Assembly (NCBI GenBank): GCA_949289215.1
Contig: CASENC010000014.1
Coordinates: 1 to 64,000, forward strand
DNA: 64,000 nt
DNA from: an uncultured Bacteroidales bacterium
Lineage (GTDB): Bacteria; Bacteroidota; Bacteroidia; Bacteroidales; Muribaculaceae
Direction: 5' to 3'
Below are positions 33,509 through 42,245 of this stretch, piece by piece. The notes under the pieces were generated by a model, which saw only the letters and a program-made list of their open reading frames with translations, was not told the origin of the DNA and ran no database searches. Every line of letters begins with the position of its first letter. Position 1 is the first letter of the stretch. Both the position numbers and the translations under genes were made by a program.

Positions 33509-34159
33509 TTACCCTTTCTTGAATTCAAACATACGGTTGCCCAATACAATCACATCGCCGTCTTGCAGGCGCATTTTCCTGTCAACGCGTATCAGCGTGG
33601 TTTGCATCTCGCTACGGTTTTCGATGTACCATTCATCGCCTTCGCGTGTGATAACGGCTTGTACTTTCGATGTTATTGAATTGTTGTTGCTGTCGGTGTT
33701 GGCACGGTTCAGCGTGATTTCGTCGCCCGAGTAGCTTACCGGTTCGTAAGTGGCCTGCTCGGTTTGCCACGGAATGCGGCGCAATGAGCAAAAACCTTCG
33801 TTTTGAGGTGTGCTCCACGGATTGATTGTGCCTCCCACATTGTTGCCCTGCCTGCGAGGTTGAGGTTGCGGCTGTGGCTGCGGTTGGGCCTGTTTTAGCG
33901 CGTTTTGGCATCGTGGACAGAAGTTCATGCTTGGAGTTATCGGGTAACCACATCGCGGGCATTGTCCCGGCTGTGGATTTGGATTCGGCGGTGTCGGGTC
34001 GTTGGGGAAACCGCCCGGCTCGCGTATGGTAGATTTCAATTGCTCAAGGTTGTCGTGATTTGAAACATTCTCAATCATCGACCCCTCAAGCGGAGCATTG
34101 CACTTGATGCAACGAGTTGCATTAGGCTCGTTGATCCATCCACAATTTTTGCATCTCAT
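33509..34159 (-). CDS. Zinc-ribbon and FHA-domain protein, first gene of the operon
   Basis: A 216-residue cytosolic protein. An N-terminal zinc ribbon (CKNCG...CIKC, residues 3-20) and a second one (CPRCG...CPRC, about 67-84) are followed by a Gln/Pro repeat and a C-terminal FHA-like domain ending near NRMFEFKKG. The FHA half is degenerate: the usual GR-x-S-x2-H motif is hard to see, but the strand pattern (GDEITLNRA, TTLIRVDRKMRLQDGDVIVLGN) fits. It would act as a phospho-reading or scaffold protein for the two kinases. It precedes the kinase gene by five bases; a weak TATTTTTG promoter element lies about 90 bp upstream. Confidence 0.8.
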   Translation of the reverse strand: MRCKNCGWINEPNATRCIKCNAPLEGSMIENVSNHDNLEQLKSTIREPGGFPNDPTPPNPNPQPGQCPRCGYPITPSMNFCPRCQNALKQAQPQPQPQPQPRRQGNNVGGTINPWSTPQNEGFCSLRRIPWQTEQATYEPVSYSGDEITLNRANTDSNNNSITSKVQAVITREGDEWYIENRSEMQTTLIRVDRKMRLQDGDVIVLGNRMFEFKKG

Positions 34160-34244
34160 ATAATAGTTCCTTTCAAGTTTTAAGGTGTTAAATCATTGTC
34201 AGACATCATTGCCGTTTTGTCGTGAGACATAGGGCAAGTTGATG

Positions 34245-34252
34245 CAAAAATA
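34245..34252 (-). promoter_or_regulatory. Predicted -7 element of the kinase/motor operon
   Basis: The minus strand reads TATTTTTG, matching TAnnTTTG, 86 bases before the first gene. No good -33 box is seen. The 500-bp region from 34160 to 34662 separates this operon from the dcw cluster and holds no gene I would support. Confidence 0.35.
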
Positions 34253-34529
34253 TGAATAATTCTTGTAACATAGAAGAAGAAGTTTAAAAATTAAATCGGG
34301 TGAAAATGTGTATTTTAATAAATTGCCATGGAGCATTACTATGTGTTGAAAAATGTGTATTATTTGGCGAAAAAATCATGATGCACAGGCGCGGATTTAC
34401 AAATGCAAACGCCAAAGTCGCAGATTTGTTAAAAAAATGCCATGTCGGAGGGTTGTATATGTTGTGCGGCATGGATTTTTGCTTGTTGATAACTTTGTGT
34501 GTTAAAGGGGGAAAAAATGCGAATTTAAG

Positions 34530-34562
34530 TTTGTAAATTATATGGATTAATTGCTAACTTTA
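34530..34562 (+). promoter_or_regulatory. Predicted promoter of the dcw cluster
   Basis: TTTG (34530-34533), a 21-bp spacer and TAACTTTA (34555-34562) resemble the Bacteroidota promoter with one change in the -7 box. It lies about 100 bp before rsmH. An alternative TAAGTTTG overlaps at 34526-34533 but its nearest TTTG is 28 bp away. Confidence 0.45.
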
Positions 34563-34662
34563 CAAGCGGAAAGGTACGTGCTCACATATAAGCTTTAATG
34601 CTGCATAGGTGTTGATTGAAATTCTTTCCAATGGTTTGAGGATTAACTTATTAAGCGTAGCG

Positions 34663-35580
34663 ATGAGTGACCAATCGATAGTTTATCATATACCGGCTTT
34701 GCTCGAAGAAAGCATCGCAGGGTTGAATATTGTTCCCGATGGTACATACGTAGATGTGACATTCGGTGGCGGCGGACATTCTCGCGCCGTCATGTCGCAC
34801 CTTGGGAAGGGTGGGCGGTTGTATGGTTTTGACCAAGACATGGACGCTTATGCCAATCGTATCGATGACCCCCGTTTTACGTTTGTGCATGGTAATTTTG
34901 CGTATTTGAAGAATTTCTTGCGCTATTATGGCGTTGAGGAGGCGGATGGCATAATTGCCGACTTGGGGGTGTCGTTCCATCATTTCGATGATGCTTCTCG
35001 TGGTTTCTCGTTCCGGGCCGATGCGCCGCTTGATATGCGCATGAACCGCGAGGGTGGTCGCAGCGCGGCCGATTTACTTGCCGATGCCACCGAGGAGCAG
35101 ATAGCCGATTGGCTGTTCAATTACGGTGAACTGAAACAGGCACGCCGCATGGCAGGTGCAATAGTGAAGTCGCGCGCGGCAGGTGTGCCGGTCGGTACCG
35201 TCGGCCGCTTGCTTGATATTGTGAAGCCCTACATAAAACCTTCGCAAGAGAAAAAAGAACTTGCCCAGGTGTTCCAGGCGTTGCGCATTGCCGTTAACGA
35301 CGAGCTTGGCGCATTGCGTTCGATGCTGGCAGGGGCATTGCAAGTGTTACGCCCTGGTGGACGGCTGGTGGTGATAACTTACCATTCCCTCGAAGACCGC
35401 TTGGTTAAGAATTTCATCAAGAGCGGTAACGTGGAAGGCAAAATCGAAAAAGATTTTTATGGCAGAGTAAGCGCACCGTTCAAAGCGGTAAATAACAAGG
35501 TTATACAACCGGGCGAAGATGAGGTGGAGCGAAATCCGCGTTCGCGCAGTGCCAAGTTGCGTATAGCCGAAAAAATATAA
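34663..35580 (+). CDS. rsmH: 16S rRNA m4C1402 methyltransferase
   Basis: RsmH (MraW) N4-methylates C1402 in the decoding centre of 16S rRNA, using S-adenosylmethionine. The 305-residue product has the early YHIPALLEESI, the SAM-binding DVTFGGGGHSRAV, GIIADLGVSF, and the family end block DRLVKNFIK with NPRSRSAKLR. The start at 34663 (MSDQSI) is chosen because the family begins just before HxPVLL, although an extension to 34609 is open. It is the first gene of the dcw block here; mraZ, usually just upstream, is missing. Confidence 0.95.
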   Translation: MSDQSIVYHIPALLEESIAGLNIVPDGTYVDVTFGGGGHSRAVMSHLGKGGRLYGFDQDMDAYANRIDDPRFTFVHGNFAYLKNFLRYYGVEEADGIIADLGVSFHHFDDASRGFSFRADAPLDMRMNREGGRSAADLLADATEEQIADWLFNYGELKQARRMAGAIVKSRAAGVPVGTVGRLLDIVKPYIKPSQEKKELAQVFQALRIAVNDELGALRSMLAGALQVLRPGGRLVVITYHSLEDRLVKNFIKSGNVEGKIEKDFYGRVSAPFKAVNNKVIQPGEDEVERNPRSRSAKLRIAEKI

Positions 35581-35607
35581 GAGTAAGGTCGATAAATTAC
35601 GTTTTTT

Positions 35608-35964
35608 ATGGTGAAGAAAGCTATAACAACCTGCTTTGGAGTCTTATTCGGGTGGATATGGAATTTGCTTGGCGGTAAGTTGGTTACCGTCGATTTCCTG
35701 CGGCGGCATTTTGCCAAGGTGGCCTTGGTGCTGTTTGTCATGTTTGGCTTTATAGCCAACCGTTTTTCGGGGATGCTCGAAATGCGCCGCATCGACAACC
35801 TTGAAGGTGACTTGAAAGCAATGCAATCGGAATACATATTGTCGAGTGCCGATTATTTCTCGAAAATACGCGAGAGGACTATGAAGCAACTTGTGGATAC
35901 CTTGAAACTCGACCTTGACGTACCACAACAGCCTCCTTACATATTGAAAGACGACGATGAGTGA
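35608..35964 (+). CDS. ftsL: FtsL-like divisome protein
   Basis: A 118-residue single-pass membrane protein with a cytosolic N-terminus, a hydrophobic helix (about 36-53, FAKVALVLFVMFGFIANR) and a heptad-like outer part, as in FtsL-type septal proteins of the Bacteroidota (DUF4407-like FtsL). Its location between rsmH and the transpeptidase gene, and the 8-bp overlap with the latter, support the assignment more than sequence similarity does. It would bridge FtsQ/FtsB-like proteins and the septal synthase. Confidence 0.8.
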   Translation: MVKKAITTCFGVLFGWIWNLLGGKLVTVDFLRRHFAKVALVLFVMFGFIANRFSGMLEMRRIDNLEGDLKAMQSEYILSSADYFSKIRERTMKQLVDTLKLDLDVPQQPPYILKDDDE

Positions 35965-38098
35965 AAAAAAACATAGGAAAAACAAGGAACACATACTGTG
36001 GCGTTATTTTCTTATCACCCTGGCTGTAACCATAGTCTCGGCAGTTGCCGTTTATCGTTTGGCCCAAACGACAATCTTCAAAGCCGACCAATGGAACGAG
36101 AAAGCCATGGAGTCGTTTGGTGATGTGGTGCCGTCGATACCCGAGCGAGGGAAAATACTTGCCGATGATGGTTCGATACTTGCCGCGAATGTAGTGTTTT
36201 ATGATGCTAAAATCGACTGGAAAAGCGAAGCCATAAAGCGTGATACATTCTATAAGTATCTGCCGGCATTGTGCGACAGCCTTGCCACATTCTTCCCCGG
36301 TAGGATGACTGCCAAGCAGTGGCAGCGGGAGCTTAAGAGCAAATATGAAGCCATCAATAATCCCAAAGCTCGCGGCTTGCGTAATTATTCGCTTGCGTCG
36401 AACTTGTCTCAGAGCCGTCGCGACCGTTTGCGCAGTTTCCCGTTTTTCAACAAGGGGCGTGCAGCATCGGGATTGGTGTTTACCGAGCAGTTGCGGCGTT
36501 GCAAGCCTTATGGGTCGATTGCCTCGCGAAGCATCGGTTCGGTTCATGCCGACAAACTTGCTTTGGGCAACAACCGTCACGACGAGCAGGTGGTGATGCA
36601 TGGTGTTTCGGGACTTGAAATGTCGCTCGATTCGCTGCTTTACGGCCATGACGGTGAGATGCAGTCGATACAGTCAACCGTGCGCACCCTGCGCTGGGAA
36701 CATGTGCCTGCCGTCAACGGGTATGACATAATGACCTCGATAAACATAGGCATACAGGACATTGTTGAGCAGGAACTGTATGATATGTGCCTCGAAGCCG
36801 AACCTATGTGGTGCTCGGCAGTGGTAATGGACGTGGAGACGGGAGAGATAAAAGCGGTGTCGAACTTTGAGCGGCGTGATACATTTGATGTGTCGAAAGG
36901 TTATGTCGAAGTGACCAACCATGCTTTTTTGCGATATGAAACCGGTTCGGTGATGAAAGTGATTTCGATGCTTGTGGCTCTTGAAGACGGAATTGTCGAT
37001 AACGTGAACGAACGTATTACCACCGGTCGCTCATGGGCTTACAGTGGTGGCCGCCCCATAACCGACGCCCATGCCAATACCGACATGAGCATAACCGATG
37101 TCATAGCCCAGTCGTCAAACATTGGCATAGCAAAAATCATAACTTCGAAATACGGGGCCAATCCCATTGCTTTTAAGAACAGGTTGAAGGAAATTGGCTT
37201 TTTTGAACCTCTTAATACCGGTATAGCCGGTGCACACACGCCTGCCGTGTGGTTTGACGGCCATGCTAATTCCGACCGTATAACACTTTCGCGCATGGCT
37301 TATGGTTATGCAATGTCAACCCCGCCCATTTACACGCTTGCAATTTACAATGCCATTGCCGGCGGGGGCAAGTTTGTGCGCCCGAGGCTTGTCAAGCAGC
37401 TTATGCACGACGGCGTGCCCGATTCGGTGATTAGTGTGAGCTATGTGAGGGAGCGCATTTGCAGCGAGGAGAATGCCCGCAAGTTGCGAGAAATGATGCA
37501 CGCCGTTGTGCACGACCCGCATGGCACGGGAAAAAGTTTGCGTAACAGTGTGATAGATTTCGGCGGCAAGACCGGAACTGCATACGTTACCATAAACGGA
37601 CGTTACACGGGCATGAAGCGGTATTCGTTTTGCGGATTTTTCCCGTATGACAAGCCCAAGTATTCGTGCATAGTGGTGTTTGAGCGCGGCAAGTATGGCG
37701 CGGCTCGCAGCAGCGGCAGGGTCTTCAGGGGAATAGCCATGAAGATGCACGCCCGCGGTATGCTCGACAACAGCAAGGAATATACTGCCGAGGTTGATTC
37801 GCTTGGCGGTAAGCATGGAATGATATATGCTACTTCCACGGCGGGAAGACACACGGCGCGCTCGTTTGTTGACGGCGAGGCCGCAGCCACTCTCGGACAA
37901 TTGCGTCGTCCCGGTAAAATGGCTGCCGATGAGGTTCCCGACGTAATAGGCTTGGGCATACGCGATGCCATCGATGCCCTTGAGAGAGCCGGGCTGATTG
38001 TGAAGTTCTCGGGAACGGGATATGTGTATCGTCAAAGCCTTCTGCCGGGGTCGAAATTGATAAAAGGTGCCGAGATACAATTGGTACTTCGTAATTAA
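35957..38098 (+). CDS. ftsI: Septal transpeptidase (class B PBP) with PASTA domain
   Basis: A 713-residue class B penicillin-binding protein that cross-links septal peptidoglycan. One N-terminal membrane helix (about 15-35), a dimerisation/pedestal domain starting PERGKILADDG, and the transpeptidase domain with the serine motif SVMK (Ser331), SSN (386-388) and KTGT (538-541). A C-terminal PASTA domain (about 655-713: VPDVIGLGIRDAIDALE) binds peptidoglycan, as is usual in Bacteroidota FtsI. It is between ftsL and murE. Beta-lactams would acylate Ser331. Confidence 0.96.
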   Translation: MSEKKHRKNKEHILWRYFLITLAVTIVSAVAVYRLAQTTIFKADQWNEKAMESFGDVVPSIPERGKILADDGSILAANVVFYDAKIDWKSEAIKRDTFYKYLPALCDSLATFFPGRMTAKQWQRELKSKYEAINNPKARGLRNYSLASNLSQSRRDRLRSFPFFNKGRAASGLVFTEQLRRCKPYGSIASRSIGSVHADKLALGNNRHDEQVVMHGVSGLEMSLDSLLYGHDGEMQSIQSTVRTLRWEHVPAVNGYDIMTSINIGIQDIVEQELYDMCLEAEPMWCSAVVMDVETGEIKAVSNFERRDTFDVSKGYVEVTNHAFLRYETGSVMKVISMLVALEDGIVDNVNERITTGRSWAYSGGRPITDAHANTDMSITDVIAQSSNIGIAKIITSKYGANPIAFKNRLKEIGFFEPLNTGIAGAHTPAVWFDGHANSDRITLSRMAYGYAMSTPPIYTLAIYNAIAGGGKFVRPRLVKQLMHDGVPDSVISVSYVRERICSEENARKLREMMHAVVHDPHGTGKSLRNSVIDFGGKTGTAYVTINGRYTGMKRYSFCGFFPYDKPKYSCIVVFERGKYGAARSSGRVFRGIAMKMHARGMLDNSKEYTAEVDSLGGKHGMIYATSTAGRHTARSFVDGEAAATLGQLRRPGKMAADEVPDVIGLGIRDAIDALERAGLIVKFSGTGYVYRQSLLPGSKLIKGAEIQLVLRN

Positions 38099-38133
38099 AA
38101 AATGTGACTGTTTAGAAATTATTCATATATATT

Positions 38134-39603
38134 ATGTTATTGACCGAATTGTTGAAGCCGTTGAAGGTGACTTCGTTTGCAGGCCGCTCTACCGACGGTG
38201 TTGAGATAACCGACCTGGTGTGTGACTCACGGCACATGGTGCCGGGGGCAATGTTTGTGGCTGTCAGGGGTGTTGCAGTAGATGCCCACAAGTTTGTGCC
38301 GCAAGTGGCGGCTGCCGGTGCGGCTGCCGTGGTATGTGAGCAGTTGCCCGATGAATTATCGCCCGACGTGTGCTACATAGTTGTCGAAAACAGCACTGTT
38401 GCACTTGCGTTGCTTGCGTCAGAGTGGAACGGCAATCCATCGGAAAAACTCAGCCTGGTGGGCGTGACCGGTACCAATGGCAAGACCACGACGGCCACGC
38501 TGCTTTATGAGATGGCCCAATTGCTGGGTTTTAAGGCCGGATTGATATCGACGGTGCGCAATATCATCGACAAGACTGTGGTTCATGCCGACCAGACGAC
38601 CCCCGACCCGTTGACACTTAACCGCCTGCTTAGGCAGATGGTTGATGCCGGTTGCCGTTATGCTTTCATGGAGGTAAGTTCCCATGCTTGTGTGCAGCAT
38701 CGCATCGACGGGCTGAAATTCAGCGGAGGCATTTTCACTAATCTCACTCGCGATCACCTTGATTATCATAAGACGGTTGAAAATTATATCAATGCAAAGA
38801 AAAGCTTCTTCGATGCGCTGCCTGCCGATGCATTTGCACTGGTTAATATCGACGACAAGGTGGGCACGGTGATGGTGCAGAACAGCCGTGCCCGCAAATA
38901 CACATATTCGTTGCGTTCGATGGCCGATTTCAAGGGCAAGATAATCGAAAGCCGACTTAACGGCACATTGTTGAATATCAACGGTAAGGAGATAGAGGTG
39001 CTCTTTACAGGGCGTTTCAACGCCTATAACCTTACATCGGTGTATGGGGCATCGCTCCTGCTCGGATTCCCCGAAGATGAGGTGGCAGTGAAGATGAGCA
39101 TGCTTGTGCCTGTGGCCGGACGTTTCCAGACGCTTATGTCTCCGCGCGGTTACACGGCAATTGTCGATTATGCCCACACGCCCGACGCGTTGGTGAATGT
39201 GCTTAATGCCATTCGCGAGGTTATAGGTACCACAAGGCACATTATCACCGTGGTGGGTGCCGGCGGCAACCGTGACAAGGGCAAGCGTCCCATTATGGCC
39301 AAGGAGGCAGCGATGCGCAGCGACCGCTTGATACTCACCAGCGATAATCCGCGTTTCGAGGAACCGGAGGATATATTGCGCGACATGGAGGCCGGGCTTG
39401 ACGACGAGGCTCGCCGCCACACGCTCAAGATTACCGACCGCCGCGAGGCCATCAAGGCTGCAACCTGTTTTGCCGAGCCCGGCGATGTGGTGCTTGTGGC
39501 AGGCAAGGGCCATGAAGATTACCAGGAGGTGAAAGGCGTGAAGCACCATTTCGACGACAAGGAGGTGATAGAAGCGATATTTGAAGAGGAGAAAAAAGGT
39601 TAA
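38134..39603 (+). CDS. murE: UDP-MurNAc-tripeptide ligase (meso-diaminopimelate adding)
   Basis: MurE adds the third amino acid to UDP-MurNAc-L-Ala-D-Glu with ATP. The 489-residue product has the Mur ligase P-loop [12 protein letters not shown] near residue 112, [10 protein letters not shown], and [13 protein letters not shown] near residue 410; the DNPR motif marks meso-diaminopimelate specificity. Mur ligases share three domains, all traceable here. It lies 35 bp after ftsI and 17 bp before mraY. murF is not between murE and mraY, as is normal in Bacteroidota. Confidence 0.96.
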   Translation: MLLTELLKPLKVTSFAGRSTDGVEITDLVCDSRHMVPGAMFVAVRGVAVDAHKFVPQVAAAGAAAVVCEQLPDELSPDVCYIVVENSTVALALLASEWNGNPSEKLSLVGVTGTNGKTTTATLLYEMAQLLGFKAGLISTVRNIIDKTVVHADQTTPDPLTLNRLLRQMVDAGCRYAFMEVSSHACVQHRIDGLKFSGGIFTNLTRDHLDYHKTVENYINAKKSFFDALPADAFALVNIDDKVGTVMVQNSRARKYTYSLRSMADFKGKIIESRLNGTLLNINGKEIEVLFTGRFNAYNLTSVYGASLLLGFPEDEVAVKMSMLVPVAGRFQTLMSPRGYTAIVDYAHTPDALVNVLNAIREVIGTTRHIITVVGAGGNRDKGKRPIMAKEAAMRSDRLILTSDNPRFEEPEDILRDMEAGLDDEARRHTLKITDRREAIKAATCFAEPGDVVLVAGKGHEDYQEVKGVKHHFDDKEVIEAIFEEEKKG

Positions 39604-39620
39604 TTCGTAGATAGATAACG

Positions 39621-40874
39621 ATGCTGTATTATTTATTTCAATATTTAGAGCAAATCGACTTTCCCGGGGCGGGACTTATGAATTACCTCACTTTCCGCTC
39701 GGGGGTGGCATTGCTGTTGTCGTTGTTCATTGCCACTGTCATAGGCCGCCGCATCATCGACCGCCTGCAACTTATGCAGGTGGGCGAGATAGTGCGCGAT
39801 TTGGGCCTTGAGGGGCAAATGAGCAAAAAGGGCACTCCCACGATGGGTGGCATAATCATAATAATTTCGATTCTTGTGCCTTGCCTGCTTGTTGCCCGGC
39901 TCGACAACGTATATATGATACTGATGCTTGTTTCCACAGTGTGGTTGGGGGCACTTGGTTTTGCCGATGACTACATAAAGGTTGCCCACCACGACAAGGA
40001 CGGGCTGAAGGGGAAGTTTAAAATTGTGGGCCAAGTGGGGCTTGGCCTTATAGTGGGATTGACGATGTACCTTAGCCCCGATATTGTAATGCGCGAGAAT
40101 GTGGAGACCCGTGTGGCCGACCACGAGATAGTGGTAAGCCACAAAAGCGAGGATATAAAGGCTGCGCAAACCACCATACCATTTGTCAAGAATAATAATT
40201 TCGATTATGCCAGCCTTACCAAATGGCTCGGAGACAATGCCGAGACCGGCGGCTGGATTGTGTTTATCCTTGTTACCATATTCGTGGTGGCTGCAGTGAG
40301 CAATGGAGCAAACCTTACCGACGGGCTCGACGGGCTTGCCACCGGCACATCGGCGATAATAGGCGTGGCACTTGCCATAATGTGTTACCTTGGCGGCAAT
40401 GTGATATATTCGTCATACTTGAACATCATGTATATACCCGAGAGTTCCGAGCTGGTGGTGTTTGCGGCGGCGTTTATCGGTGCCACCATAGGCTTTCTGT
40501 GGTATAATTCCTATCCCGCGCAGGTGTTTATGGGCGACACAGGCAGCTTGACGCTTGGCGGACTGATTGCGGTGTTTGCCATACTCATACGCAAGGAATT
40601 GCTAATCCCCATCATGTGCGCCATATTCCTGGTTGAAGACTTGTCGGTGATGGTGCAGGTGGCATATTTCAAATACACTAAAAAGAAGACTGGCACGGGG
40701 CGGCGCATATTCAAGATGACGCCGTTGCATCACCATTTCCAGGTGCAAGGCAGTTCGCAGGCCTTGATAAAACGTCCGGTGAATGCCGTGCCCGAGCCTA
40801 AGATAGTGATGCGCTTTTGTATAGTTGCCATATTCCTGGCAGCATTGACTTTTGTAACGTTGAAGATAAGATGA
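39621..40874 (+). CDS. mraY: Phospho-MurNAc-pentapeptide transferase
   Basis: MraY makes lipid I by moving phospho-MurNAc-pentapeptide onto undecaprenyl phosphate in the inner membrane. The 417-residue protein has many helices and the family motifs KKGTPTMGGI (early), LGFADDYIKV (catalytic Asp pair), NLTDGLDGLA and HHHFQ (PLHHHFQ near 370). The loop between 150 and 200 is longer than in Escherichia coli, as typical for Bacteroidota. Its stop overlaps the murD start in an ATGA, so the two are translationally coupled. Confidence 0.96.
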   Translation: MLYYLFQYLEQIDFPGAGLMNYLTFRSGVALLLSLFIATVIGRRIIDRLQLMQVGEIVRDLGLEGQMSKKGTPTMGGIIIIISILVPCLLVARLDNVYMILMLVSTVWLGALGFADDYIKVAHHDKDGLKGKFKIVGQVGLGLIVGLTMYLSPDIVMRENVETRVADHEIVVSHKSEDIKAAQTTIPFVKNNNFDYASLTKWLGDNAETGGWIVFILVTIFVVAAVSNGANLTDGLDGLATGTSAIIGVALAIMCYLGGNVIYSSYLNIMYIPESSELVVFAAAFIGATIGFLWYNSYPAQVFMGDTGSLTLGGLIAVFAILIRKELLIPIMCAIFLVEDLSVMVQVAYFKYTKKKTGTGRRIFKMTPLHHHFQVQGSSQALIKRPVNAVPEPKIVMRFCIVAIFLAALTFVTLKIR

Positions 40875-42241
40875 TGATAAAAAACGGTATGAAAAAACGT
40901 ATTGTTGTGCTTGGTGGCGGAGAAAGCGGCGTGGGTGCCGCGGTGCTTGCCAAGGTGAAAGGTTACGATACATTCCTGTCTGATTCGGGAAAGGTCGCTC
41001 CCAAGTATGCGGCCATGCTCGATGAGCATGGTGTGGAATGGGAGGACGGCGGGCACACCGAGTCGCGCATATTGTGTGCCGACGAGGTGGTGAAAAGCCC
41101 CGGCATACCCAATGATGCACCGGTAATAGTGAAATTGCGCAGTAAGAATGTTCCTGTCATTTCGGAAATAGAATTTGCCGGGCGTTTTACCGATGCCAAG
41201 ATGGTGTGCATAACAGGCAGCAATGGCAAGACTACCACGACATTGCTCACATATCACATACTGAAGGAGGCCGGGCTTGATGTGGGCCTTGCCGGTAATG
41301 TGGGGCGCAGCCTTGCTTTGCAAGTGGCCACCGAGCATCACGATGTGTATGTGATAGAATTGAGCAGTTTCCAACTTGACAATATGTATGAGTTCAAGGC
41401 AAATATTGCCGTGCTGCTAAATATAACTCCCGACCATCTTGACCGTTACGACCATAAGATGGAAAATTATGTGGCTGCGAAATTCCGCATTTTGCAAAAC
41501 CAAACTGGCGATGATTCTTTCATATTCTGGGAGAACGACCCCATTATTGCCGCACAATTGAAACGATTGAAAGTGGAAGCCCGGATGTACCCGTTCTCGG
41601 AGCAATACGACCCCGAGGCCGCTGCTTATATCGACCCCTATGGTGAAATGGTATTGCGCGGAGATGATGATAACCTTGTAATCGACAAGAACGACCTTGC
41701 CCTGAAAGGATTGCACAATGTGTTCAATTCCATGGCAGCCGGGTTGTCGGCATCGATACTTGATATAAAGAAGGATGTGATACGGCGTGCGCTCGAAGAT
41801 TTTGAAGCCGTGGAGCATCGTTTGGAATATGTGCGGACGGTGGATGGCGTGCGTTACGTAAATGATTCAAAGGCGACCAACGTCAATTCATGCTGGTATG
41901 CGCTTGAAAGCATGACGACACCGGTCGTGCTGATACTTGGCGGCAAAGACAAGGGGAACGATTATAGTGAGATTGAGAAATTTGTGAAAGACAAAGTTCA
42001 TGCAATAGTGTGCCTTGGCGTAGATAACCGCAAGCTGCACTCGTTTTTCGATGGCAAAGTGCCTGTGGTGGAAGATGCCGGAAGCATGGAAGAGGCTGTC
42101 GAAAAATGCAGGGCTCTTGCCCGTGAAGGTGATACAGTGTTGTTGTCGCCTTGTTGTGCAAGTTTCGATTTGTTTAAAAGTTACGAAGACCGCGGCCGTC
42201 AATTCAAGGCTTGTGTGAACAGTTTGAAAGAGAAAAAATAG
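40871..42241 (+). CDS. murD: UDP-MurNAc-L-alanine:D-glutamate ligase
   Basis: MurD adds D-glutamate to UDP-MurNAc-L-Ala. With the start at 40871, overlapping the mraY stop, the product is 456 residues; 40889 (MKKRIVV) is an alternative. Visible are the N-terminal UDP-binding LGGGESGVGAA, the P-loop TGSNGKTTTTLL, ELSSFQLDN, NITPDHLDRY and VNDSKATNVNS in the C-terminal domain. Standard three-domain Mur ligase. It lies five bases before ftsW. Confidence 0.95.
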   Translation: MMIKNGMKKRIVVLGGGESGVGAAVLAKVKGYDTFLSDSGKVAPKYAAMLDEHGVEWEDGGHTESRILCADEVVKSPGIPNDAPVIVKLRSKNVPVISEIEFAGRFTDAKMVCITGSNGKTTTTLLTYHILKEAGLDVGLAGNVGRSLALQVATEHHDVYVIELSSFQLDNMYEFKANIAVLLNITPDHLDRYDHKMENYVAAKFRILQNQTGDDSFIFWENDPIIAAQLKRLKVEARMYPFSEQYDPEAAAYIDPYGEMVLRGDDDNLVIDKNDLALKGLHNVFNSMAAGLSASILDIKKDVIRRALEDFEAVEHRLEYVRTVDGVRYVNDSKATNVNSCWYALESMTTPVVLILGGKDKGNDYSEIEKFVKDKVHAIVCLGVDNRKLHSFFDGKVPVVEDAGSMEEAVEKCRALAREGDTVLLSPCCASFDLFKSYEDRGRQFKACVNSLKEKK

Positions 42242-42245
42242 CATT

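Noticed and set aside
23022..34159. Kinase/phosphatase/FHA set considered as the threonine-phosphorylation control module of a type VI secretion system.
   Set aside because: No sheath, tube, VgrG, baseplate or membrane-core genes are visible in the window.
34300..34536. A 78-residue plus-strand reading frame between the kinase operon and rsmH, considered as a small gene.
   Set aside because: Cysteine-rich, low-complexity translation without family resemblance, no promoter or ribosome site at proper distance, AT-rich spacer composition.
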